A DNA stretch of 8,732 bases from Spirochaetaceae bacterium (GTDB lineage Bacteria; Spirochaetota; Spirochaetia; Treponematales; Breznakiellaceae), in NCBI GenBank assembly GCA_031278935.1, contig JAITJK010000252.1:1-8732 (forward strand), given 5' to 3'. The translations under genes were made by a program, and so were the position numbers. The notes under the pieces were generated by a model, which worked only from the letters and a program-made list of their open reading frames with translations, was not told the origin of the DNA and searched no databases. Below are positions 1 through 4,950 of the stretch, in pieces; the first letter of the stretch is position 1, and each line of letters opens with the position of its first letter.

Positions 1-63
1 GTTGAACGTCAGAGTACAGTGGCTGCACAGTTCAGCCGAGCTTTTTTCAACAGGATTCTCCAT
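1..63 (-). CDS. N-terminal fragment of an unidentified protein
   Basis: An open leftward frame starts at the ATG complementary to 61-63 and runs off the left edge, giving 21 residues (MENPVEKSSAELCSHCTLTF and one more). A GAGG sequence lies about 10 bases upstream of the ATG and could be its ribosome binding site. The C-x-x-C pair (CSHC, residues 13-16) near the N-terminus would suit a metal-binding ribbon, but this is too little to name a family. The gene would be divergent from the phosphatase at 191 and share the roughly 127-base gap with it. It could also be a chance open frame; nothing downstream can be seen. Confidence 0.4.
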   Translation of the reverse strand, partial: MENPVEKSSAELCSHCTLTFN

Positions 64-190
64 TGTAGAGTCGCCTCAGGGACGCGCTTTCCAGCAATAT
101 ATAGACGCGGTTTCAAGACCGCCCGCTTGAAAGCCTGCGGTGGGTGAAGCGCCAAGTGGGAAGGTCGCGGCGCCTTCCAGGACAGGTGGT
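64..190. promoter_or_regulatory. Divergent intergenic region with inverted repeats
   Basis: The gap between the two divergent starts contains two clear dyads. One is TTTCAAG (111-117) with CTTGAAA (126-132), 7-bp arms around an 8-base spacer. The other is GGAAGG (159-164) with CCTTCC (173-178), which would fold just ahead of the phosphatase start in its mRNA. A third option, GCGGT/ACCGC (107-111/118-122), competes with the first. No convincing -35/-10 pair was found. The first dyad is a reasonable operator candidate and the second a leader hairpin; both roles are inferred from position only. Confidence 0.35.
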
Positions 191-1109
191 ATGAAAAAGA
201 TTATAGGTTGTTTTATATTGAGTGTTTCTGTTACCCTTTTTCTATTTCCCGATGAAATTAGTAATACCCCCCCCCCCCCCCCTGGGACTCTCGCTGGTAT
301 TTCACGAAATGGGTTGGAATATACTCCATTCCCTTACCTATAATTTTGGCATGAATATGATCGGAGCCGGCTTAGGAACCTGGGCGTTTATCGAAACCGG
401 CCTTGATTGGCAATGGCGAAATATTAGCTATCACCATACCTGGCTCACCTATTGGGGGCGTCCCGGATTATATATGGGCTATATTGTCCCGGCCCTGACA
501 CCGCTTCTCACCTACACCATCGGCCGGTTTACCGAAGATAGAACGTTACAAATTACGGGTATGGCCTTAACCCAGACGCTCATGGTAACCCTGCTTATTC
601 AAACACCCTTAAAGATGGTTAGCGGCAGAGCATTGCCAGGTATTGTAACGGAACTGGATCATACCCGGAATTCTCGCTCTGATAATTTCAGCAATGAATT
701 TAACTGGTGCAATAATAATTTTATTGGAGGCTGGCCAAGCGGTCATACGGCCAATGCCTTTGCGGCAGCGGCGACTTTATCAGAACTATACCACGAAAAC
801 TGGTGGTTTAAAATAGGTTTGTTTTCTTATGCCTCCTTAATTGGTCTTGGCGTTACCTTGGATGTGCACTGGGCTTCAGAAGCCTTTGCGGGAGCTTTGA
901 TAGGCTATGCAGTAGGCAAAACCGTAGGTAAAAGTTTTAGGAAATTACTAGAAGGGGATACCCATAATCAGCAACTATCCTTCTCTATTACCCCAAACAG
1001 CATAGGCCTCATAATCCACCTGCCCCCGATGGGCCCCAGGGAAGAGGGCCCGCCTCGCTTCGGGTCTGACCCCACAGCCCGTGACAAGTACGGGCGCCGC
1101 TCTTTCTAA
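191..1109 (+). CDS. PAP2-superfamily membrane phosphatase, split by a poly-C tract
   Basis: The protein is predicted to hydrolyse a phosphate ester of a lipid or lipid-linked substrate at the cell envelope. The start is ATG 191, after an AGGACAGG-type ribosome site; residues 1-25 form a signal peptide or first membrane segment (Lys-Lys, then a hydrophobic run). This frame enters a run of 16 C (267-282) and ends at a stop after 343. The body of the protein is in another frame from 283 on. Removing one C gives a continuous 305-residue protein with PPPPLGL at the junction. In that numbering the PAP2 motifs are K141-x4-G-R-A-L-P (612-638), PSGH 182-185 (735-746) and H226-W-A-S-E (867-881). The family Arg of motif 1 (RP) is Leu, the motif 3 Arg is Gly, and the last Asp is Glu, so the member is divergent. 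Several hydrophobic segments follow. The coding sequence is visibly more AT-rich than recQ. Its last 25 or so residues look like acquired repeat sequence. It converges with recQ (4-base overlap). Confidence 0.75.
267..282 (+). repeat. Poly-C tract of 16, likely phase-variation switch
   Basis: Sixteen consecutive C lie within the 5' part of the phosphatase gene, directly between the signal-peptide frame and the body frame. Slipped-strand changes of -1 or +2 C would restore one 305-residue frame; the count present here does not. Homopolymeric C/G tracts of this length are classic contingency loci and are known in treponemes. A sequencing miscount in the homopolymer would give the same picture. 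Confidence 0.8.
1040..1074. repeat. Dispersed repeat, copy 1, at the phosphatase 3' end
   Basis: GGAAGAGGG (1040-1048) is followed, after 13 bases, by GGGTCTGACCCCA (1062-1074). The same two blocks occur fused at 6383-6401. GGGTCTGACCC is a near-perfect dyad. The copy sits inside the final codons of the phosphatase, where the reading frame loses its membrane-protein character, which suggests the element inserted over or next to the original end of the gene. Confidence 0.55.
1077..1095 (+). terminator. Weak hairpin at the phosphatase/recQ junction
   Basis: GCCCGT (1077-1082) pairs with ACGGGC (1090-1095) across a 7-base loop, and a CTCTTTCT stretch follows at 1100-1107. It lies at the end of the phosphatase, just before its stop. 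The T-run is poor, so termination there would be inefficient or Rho-assisted. Confidence 0.3.
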
Positions 1110-3010
1110 CCCTGCGGTCCCCCGCTATGCCTACCACAGGTGTCTTGGATGAGGCGGGTGAAAAGGTTGCCGTATTTTTCCATCTTTACCTTTCCTACTC
1201 CGGAAACCGCTAAAAATTGTGCGGGAGTCCGGGGCTTTTTCCGGCACATATCCTGTAAAGAAGCATCGGAAAAAATAATGTACGCCGGTAGGCGGGCCTC
1301 ATGGGCAAGATGGTTTCGCAGGGCCTTGAGCTTGCTAAGAAGGCTTTCGTCCAATGACGAAAGTCCCTCCAAGTCTTCCGATTGCTTGTGCCTCGGAGAA
1401 GCGCTCTCCTTGGGCAGCATCATCAAGAGCGGCGTTTTCTCCTGGATAACTTCCCAGGATCGGGGAGCTATACAGAGTACTGGATACGCGTCGCCCTCCA
1501 GGACCAGATAATTCTGAGCCACCAGATAATCCAGAATGGTCCTGATGCGATGGGCATCCGTATCCGCCATGATACCGTAGGTACTCAGCGTATTAAGGCC
1601 CTGGCTGAGTAGCTTCTGCCCTTTGCCACCCCGGAGTATATCTACCACCATGAGCTTGCCAAAACGCTTCCCGCGCTGCTCGATGCGATACACGCAGGAA
1701 ATAATTTTCTGCGCGGCCACCCGGATATCCACCGATTCAAACTGGGTGGTACAATTAGAGCAGTTTCCGCAATAGTGCCCGGGGGTATCGCCGAAATAGG
1801 CCAGAAGTTGAGAGCGCAGGCAGTCGTGGGTCGTGGCGTAGTAGGTCATGGCTTTCAGCAACTCTAGGTTATGCCCTACAAGCTCCGGGTCTCGGGGCGG
1901 CTCCCCAGGAGCACTGGTGGTAATGAGATACCGGTTGGTCTGCACGTCCTGAGGGCTGTAATAAAGGAGACAGTCCGCAGCTTCCCCATCCCGGCCCGCC
2001 CGGCCCGCTTCCTGATAATAACTTTCAATATTTTTGGGCATATTGTAATGAATAACAAAGGACACATTGGACTTGTCGATCCCCATGCCAAAGGCGTTGG
2101 TGGCCACCATGAGGGGCTTGCGATCATAGATAAAGTCGTCCTGGTTGTGCTGCCGTTCCTCGTCCTCCAGACCTGCGTGATACCGGGTAGCCGCAAAGCC
2201 TGCGGCGTTCAGGTCATCGCACAGGTCTTCCACGGTTTTCCGGGTGGCGCAGTAGATAATCCCGCTTCGGTCTGGGTATTTTTTCAGATACTCAAGCAAG
2301 GCCCGCATTTTATCCTGGGCGTAGGGGATCCGCTGAACCCCAAAATACAAGTTCTCCCGGTTAAACCCCGTGGTAAGGATGAAAGGGTCTTCCAACTGCA
2401 AGATGGCGAGAATGTCCGCTTTCACCTTGTCCGTGGCGGTGGCGGTAAAGGCCGCAGTGATGGGCCGTGTCGGGAGGCTCTGGATAAAGGACTGGATTAG
2501 GAAATAACTAGGACGAAAATCATGGCCCCACTGGGAAATACAATGGGCCTCGTCAATCACCACCATGGCAATCGGCACTTGTTCCCCCAGCAGCCGCAGG
2601 TCCTCTCGCTTGAGTCGCTCCGGCGCCAGATAGAGCATCTTGTACCGTCCCTCCCGGGCGCGGCGTATGGTGTCATAGTAGTCCTCCGGGGTGAGGGAAC
2701 TGTTGAGGTAGGCCCCGGGAATATCCCCTGCCTCTAGGGCGTTGACCTGATCCTTCATAAGGGAGATGAGAGGAGAAATTACCAGGGTAAGCCCATCCAA
2801 GAGTAGGGATGGAACCTGATAGCAGAGGGACTTCCCCGCTCCGGTGGGCATTACCGCTAAGACATCCCGGCGATTCAGAAGGGCGCGGATGATCTCCTCC
2901 TGGCCTTGGCGGAATTGGGTAAATCCAAAATAGGTTTTGAGAATGCCCAGTATATCCTGCTCCACCCCTAACTCATGAAGGGGCGTATTGGCATCTAGCA
3001 TGGAGTCCAT
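1106..3010 (-). CDS. recQ: ATP-dependent DNA helicase RecQ
   Basis: RecQ unwinds DNA 3' to 5' in recombination and in repair of stalled forks. The 634-residue product, close to the roughly 610 of E. coli RecQ, carries the full set of parts. These are motif 0 (FGFTQFRQGQEEII, 28-41), Walker A (PTGAGKS, 55-61), DEAH (153-156) within the aromatic-rich loop region CISQWGHDFRPSY, TATAT (189-193), motif VI QEAGRAGRDG (333-342), the zinc-binding cysteines C397, C414, C417 and C420, a winged-helix region (about 425-525) and a C-terminal HRDC domain (about 553-622). No key residue is missing. The start at 3010 has no Shine-Dalgarno sequence; a TATAAT box overlaps it, so translation may begin at Met4 (3001) on a leaderless message. 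It is divergent from the phosphoesterase and convergent with the PAP2 gene. Confidence 0.96.
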   Translation of the reverse strand: MDSMLDANTPLHELGVEQDILGILKTYFGFTQFRQGQEEIIRALLNRRDVLAVMPTGAGKSLCYQVPSLLLDGLTLVISPLISLMKDQVNALEAGDIPGAYLNSSLTPEDYYDTIRRAREGRYKMLYLAPERLKREDLRLLGEQVPIAMVVIDEAHCISQWGHDFRPSYFLIQSFIQSLPTRPITAAFTATATDKVKADILAILQLEDPFILTTGFNRENLYFGVQRIPYAQDKMRALLEYLKKYPDRSGIIYCATRKTVEDLCDDLNAAGFAATRYHAGLEDEERQHNQDDFIYDRKPLMVATNAFGMGIDKSNVSFVIHYNMPKNIESYYQEAGRAGRDGEAADCLLYYSPQDVQTNRYLITTSAPGEPPRDPELVGHNLELLKAMTYYATTHDCLRSQLLAYFGDTPGHYCGNCSNCTTQFESVDIRVAAQKIISCVYRIEQRGKRFGKLMVVDILRGGKGQKLLSQGLNTLSTYGIMADTDAHRIRTILDYLVAQNYLVLEGDAYPVLCIAPRSWEVIQEKTPLLMMLPKESASPRHKQSEDLEGLSSLDESLLSKLKALRNHLAHEARLPAYIIFSDASLQDMCRKKPRTPAQFLAVSGVGKVKMEKYGNLFTRLIQDTCGRHSGGPQG

Positions 3011-3037
3011 TATACCGGCCCAGGGAAAAAAGGGAAA
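3009..3037 (-). promoter_or_regulatory. Possible recQ promoter overlapping its start codon
   Basis: On the minus strand TTTCCC (3037-3032) and a perfect TATAAT (3014-3009) are separated by 17 bases. Transcription would begin near 3002, at the fourth codon (ATG 3001-2999). The -35 box matches the consensus at only three of six positions, so the call rests mostly on the -10 box and on the absence of a ribosome binding site. Confidence 0.35.
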
Positions 3038-3046
3038 GGCCGCGCA

Positions 3047-3075
3047 TTGCCCAGGGGCCTCCTTTCCGGTATGCT
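3047..3075 (+). promoter_or_regulatory. Putative promoter of the metallophosphoesterase
   Basis: TTGCCC (3047-3052) and TATGCT (3070-3075) are spaced by exactly 17 bases; each matches the sigma-70 consensus at four of six positions. The predicted start near 3082 leaves a very short leader containing GGAGGGGG (3083-3090) ahead of ATG 3094. An inverted repeat GGAAAGG (3033-3039)/CCTTTCC (3061-3067) spans the -35 box and could be an operator. Confidence 0.4.
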
Positions 3076-3093
3076 TTTTGTTGGAGGGGGATT

Positions 3094-3744
3094 ATGCGAT
3101 TGGCCATAGGGGACATCCACGGACGGGATTTTTGGAAACCGTACCTGGAAGAAGATTTTTCGGAATGCTATTTTGTGGGGGACTATTTTGATAGCGGGTA
3201 TCTCTTCTTTATTCGGGAATATGCGAACTTCAAAGAAATCTGTGAACGGGCCCGGGCGGATAGGCGCATAAAACTGTGCCTGGGAAACCATGATTATCAC
3301 TACCTGGGAGGGGTCTCTGAACGGTATTCCCGGTATCAGGCGGGCTATAGCCACAAAATTCGCGCGGTCCTGGAGGAAAACATGGATCTCCTTGAGGTAG
3401 TGTATGGTACGGCGGATCAGTACCTCATTTCCCATGCGGGAGTTTCCACCTGGTTCATGGAGCGGATGCAGCAGGCCGGATACGCCGCAGTAGAAGACAT
3501 CAACCGGGCTTTTGCCCAAGACCCCAAGGCCTTTGGCTTTAACGGCGCCAACCCTTTTGGGGACGACATTACCCAAGGCCCCTTGTGGATCCGGCCCCGC
3601 TCCCTGGAGCAGCAGCCCTTGGCCGGCTACCATCAGATTGTGGGCCACACCCCGGCGCCGGAAATCAAGACCACGGACCTTAAGGCCAAAGCCCGGATAA
3701 CCTACATAGATACCCACGGGGGGAACACCGTGTACTGGTTCTAA
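3094..3744 (+). CDS. Calcineurin-like metallophosphoesterase (PPP-type fold)
   Basis: A 216-residue cytoplasmic enzyme with the two-metal phosphoesterase signature in order: GDIHG (6-10; D7 and H9), GDYFDSG (29-35; D30 and D33), GNHD (64-67; N65 and H66), SHAG (113-116; H114) and GHT (184-186; H185). The LWIRPR stretch (164-169) recalls the W-x-R segment of diadenosine tetraphosphatase and protein phosphatases of the PPP group. Ser34 replaces the Arg of the usual GDxxDRG, and GNHD replaces GNHE, so the substrate cannot be given; protein phosphate, dinucleotide or small phosphoester are all possible. The start is firm: GGAGGGGG lies four bases before the ATG, and the protein begins straight into the first motif. 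There is no signal peptide. It stands alone and is divergent from recQ. Confidence 0.85.
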   Translation: MRLAIGDIHGRDFWKPYLEEDFSECYFVGDYFDSGYLFFIREYANFKEICERARADRRIKLCLGNHDYHYLGGVSERYSRYQAGYSHKIRAVLEENMDLLEVVYGTADQYLISHAGVSTWFMERMQQAGYAAVEDINRAFAQDPKAFGFNGANPFGDDITQGPLWIRPRSLEQQPLAGYHQIVGHTPAPEIKTTDLKAKARITYIDTHGGNTVYWF

Positions 3745-3806
3745 GGGGCAGGGGCTCAAAAGTCGATAGCTATTATACCAATTATAAACGTGATACGGAG
3801 GTCTAA

Positions 3807-3960
3807 CCCTGTGAGGGTGGAACGGCGCGCCGAAGAACGAGATGGGTTTATTCTAATACCCTTGGCGGGACTGTCCGGGTTGACGCCCTCTTGGAGCGGA
3901 TCCCCCTCTTCAGTCGTAATGCCTATGCTCTGCCATTTGCCCTAGAGTCGAAGGAATGCG
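3807..3960 (+). pseudogene. Remnant resembling the C-terminal part of a GH31 glycosidase
   Basis: An unbroken frame in phase with 3807 has no credible start. It encodes W-V-Y-S-N-T-L-G-G at 3843-3869, then TVRVDALLERIPLF (3870-3911), SRNAYALPFA (3912-3941). This resembles the stretch after the catalytic domain of GH31 alpha-glucosidases and alpha-xylosidases, roughly W-x-D-Y-W-T-G, then V-x-V-x-A-P-L-x-x-I-P-L-F-x-R-x-G-x-I-L-P. The frame is closed upstream by TAA (3804-3806). Downstream it runs into the inverted repeat at 3958, after which the encoded residues lose any such likeness. I read it as a decayed 3' fragment left after deletion. The match is from memory of the family pattern, so the identity is tentative. 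Confidence 0.4.
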
Positions 3961-4007
3961 ACGGAGCAATCCAGATGAGCAGCCACTGCACTGGATTGCT
4001 CCGTCGC
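3958..4007. repeat. Perfect 17-bp inverted repeat
   Basis: Arms 3958-3974 (GCGACGGAGCAATCCAG) and 3991-4007 are exact reverse complements around a 16-base loop, which itself contains GCAG/CTGC. The right arm and its continuation, GATTGCTCCGTCGCTGCGCT, resemble palindromic intergenic repeats scattered in many bacterial genomes. No T-run follows on either side, so it is not a standard intrinsic terminator, though it would form a very stable hairpin. Confidence 0.8.
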
Positions 4008-4033
4008 TGCGCTCAGGGCCACAGCGGCCTCTG

Positions 4034-4189
4034 TTACTGTTTTTCCAGTATTAATTCCGGTGAACCTTCGCCCATGAAACTGAGAACTCTTATCTTTGTT
4101 CCATGTTGGTTTATCTCACCGTCCTCCAACGTATCGGCTATATGCGCTCGAATGGATCCATAAGAGCGCATATAACCGCACACAGACAT
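4034..4189 (-). CDS. Possible 51-residue protein, unknown
   Basis: A leftward frame from ATG 4189 to TAA 4034 encodes 51 residues, beginning MSVCGYMRSYGSIRAHIADT and ending SPELILEK followed by Q. Charge and hydrophobic residues are spread as in a folded protein, with an acidic middle (LEDGE, residues 21-25). A second start is Met7 (4171). Neither start has a good ribosome site. In its favour are a promoter-like sequence about 100 bases upstream (4290-4316) and a stable hairpin just beyond its stop (3958-4007), which together would form a compact transcription unit. Against it, a 36-bp palindrome takes up residues 6-17. I do not recognise a family. Confidence 0.35.
   Translation of the reverse strand: MSVCGYMRSYGSIRAHIADTLEDGEINQHGTKIRVLSFMGEGSPELILEKQ
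4139..4174. repeat. 36-bp concentric palindrome
   Basis: TATATGCGCTC (4139-4149) and GAGCGCATATA (4164-4174) are exact 11-bp inverted arms. The 10 bases at their centre (4152-4161, ATGGATCCAT) are themselves a perfect palindrome on the same axis (4156.5). Only the two pairs 4150/4163 and 4151/4162 fail to match, so 32 of 36 bases are symmetric. Such length and symmetry suit a protein-binding site for a dimer, a recombination site or a cruciform. Confidence 0.75.
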
Positions 4190-4289
4190 ACTAATCTATC
4201 CAGCTTTCAGTATTTCTTAACTCGAGAGGAAAACCTATCCGCAATAGGGGGGGTAATTATATAAATAGCGTACTAACTTCATGGAATAA

Positions 4290-4316
4290 ATAATAGCACT
4301 ATTTTTAAAATGTCAA
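4290..4316 (-). promoter_or_regulatory. Leftward sigma-70-like promoter in an AT-rich stretch
   Basis: On the minus strand a perfect TTGACA (4316-4311) is followed after 15 bases by TATTAT (4295-4290), or after 17 bases by TTATTT. The spacing to the better -10 box is short. It points toward the small ORF at 4189. A G7 run on the plus strand (C7 in the transcript, 4253-4247) lies in the would-be leader. It also lies immediately downstream of the sigI-unit terminator, so it begins a separate unit. Confidence 0.5.
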
Positions 4317-4369
4317 GGTATTTTAAGCTTTTTTGTTTTTTTTACTTTCTCCAAAAAACAACCGAAAAG

Positions 4370-4404
4370 CCGCGCCCAAACCATCCAGCATGGCATGGGC
4401 GCGG
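4370..4404 (-). terminator. Intrinsic terminator of the sigI unit
   Basis: Read leftward, CCGCGCCCA (4404-4396) pairs with TGGGCGCGG (4378-4370), a 9-bp GC-rich stem with a 17-base loop. CTTTTCGG, then a GTTTTTT run, follow (4369-4353). It lies 26 bases past the stop of the secreted-protein gene. Confidence 0.75.
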
Positions 4405-4429
4405 TGTAGACCCTAGGGTCCCTTATCCG

Positions 4430-4834
4430 CTAGTGGCACCAGCCCCTGCCGTAGCCCCGGTTGCGTCCCCCATATCCGCCACCGGGGTATCCACCTTGGG
4501 CTAGAGTGGGAGCCACCTCATAATCCTTGCCGTTGAGGGTGAGCTTTACCGGTTGCAGCCAGCTCGAAAACCCGTCGCCGTATACATACCCTTCCACCGT
4601 AACTTTGGCCCCTTCTTTAAGACCATCGATGAAGCCGACAAACCGTGAAAGGCCACGGACGTAGTAGGTCTCGCCACCGGCCTCAAGCACGATGCGTCCA
4701 GTCCGCAGCGCCAAGGCGCCTGTTACCGACTGGGCAGCGCTGCCCGAGTTGAGCCACCGGCCTTGGGCGCCAGCCGCGCCGGCTAAAACCAGGACCAGGA
4801 CCGCCGCCATACCCAGTTTTTTCATTCTTTCCAT
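4430..4834 (-). CDS. Small secreted protein, third gene of the sigI unit
   Basis: The start chosen is ATG 4834, with GGAGG seven bases upstream, giving 134 residues; a longer frame upstream has no such site and would precede a signal peptide. Residues 1-23 (MERMKKLGMAAVLVLVLAGA onward) are a signal peptide with an A-G-A cleavage site before Q24. The mature part (about 27-110) is a string of short beta-type segments with GLKEGAKVTVEGYVYG (71-86), which reads like a small OB-like barrel, although no named family is assigned. The tail (113-134) is rich in Gly, Tyr and Arg and ends GYGRGWCH. RsgI next door ends in a similar G-R-G-R-W-C-W. The gene follows rsgI after 116 bases and is closed by a terminator, so it is probably co-transcribed with sigI-rsgI and may act with RsgI outside the cytoplasmic membrane. 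Confidence 0.75.
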   Translation of the reverse strand: MERMKKLGMAAVLVLVLAGAAGAQGRWLNSGSAAQSVTGALALRTGRIVLEAGGETYYVRGLSRFVGFIDGLKEGAKVTVEGYVYGDGFSSWLQPVKLTLNGKDYEVAPTLAQGGYPGGGYGGRNRGYGRGWCH

Positions 4835-4847
4835 AAGAAAACCTCCG

Positions 4848-4915
4848 TGCATGGTTTCATGCATCTTTCGTTTACCGGGAACTTCGTCCCGGCTCGTTAC
4901 TATAGGATACGAAAG
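4848..4915 (-). promoter_or_regulatory. Structured leader ahead of the secreted-protein gene
   Basis: The 116-base gap between rsgI and the secreted-protein gene contains three dyads: CTTTCGT/ACGAAAG (4865-4871/4909-4915) enclosing CCGGGA/TCCCGG (4875-4880/4887-4892), and separately TGCATG/CATGCA (4848-4853/4858-4863), the last beginning 14 bases upstream of the start codon and next to the GGAGG site. Together they could control translation or mRNA processing between the second and third genes. No strong promoter was seen in the gap. Confidence 0.4.
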
Positions 4916-4950
4916 AGGGGCCGCGAAAACGTAGGCCCGGCAGTGAATTC

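Larger units (their letters stand above)
3745..4429. other. Gene-poor region rich in palindromes and remnants
   Basis: This 685-base stretch between the phosphoesterase and the sigI unit holds no full-length recognisable gene. From left to right it shows about 60 AT-rich bases with no clear signal, a glycosidase-like remnant, a perfect 17-bp inverted repeat, a possible 51-residue leftward ORF with a 36-bp palindrome inside it, an AT-rich stretch with a G7 run (4247-4253) and a leftward promoter, the terminator of the sigI unit, and a 12-bp palindrome GACCCTAGGGTC (4409-4420). Base composition changes sharply along it, as expected of a site that has received insertions. Confidence 0.6.

Noticed and set aside
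64..190. A riboswitch ahead of the PAP2 gene
   Set aside because: Hairpins are present, but no conserved core of a known riboswitch class, including the cobalamin box, could be recognised.
1871..2500. A 209-codon rightward open frame inside recQ
   Set aside because: It lies wholly opposite the helicase core of recQ, and is explained by recQ codon use on the other strand.
3010..3759. A 249-codon leftward open frame opposite the metallophosphoesterase
   Set aside because: It is the complement of a well-supported gene with clear metal-binding motifs; it has Pro/Gly-rich low-sense composition and no family likeness.
3811..3948. A GTG-started frame of about 45 codons with GGAGG nine bases upstream
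   Set aside because: The ribosome-site spacing is tempting, but the product matches nothing, and the overlapping frame in another phase has the GH31-like residues.
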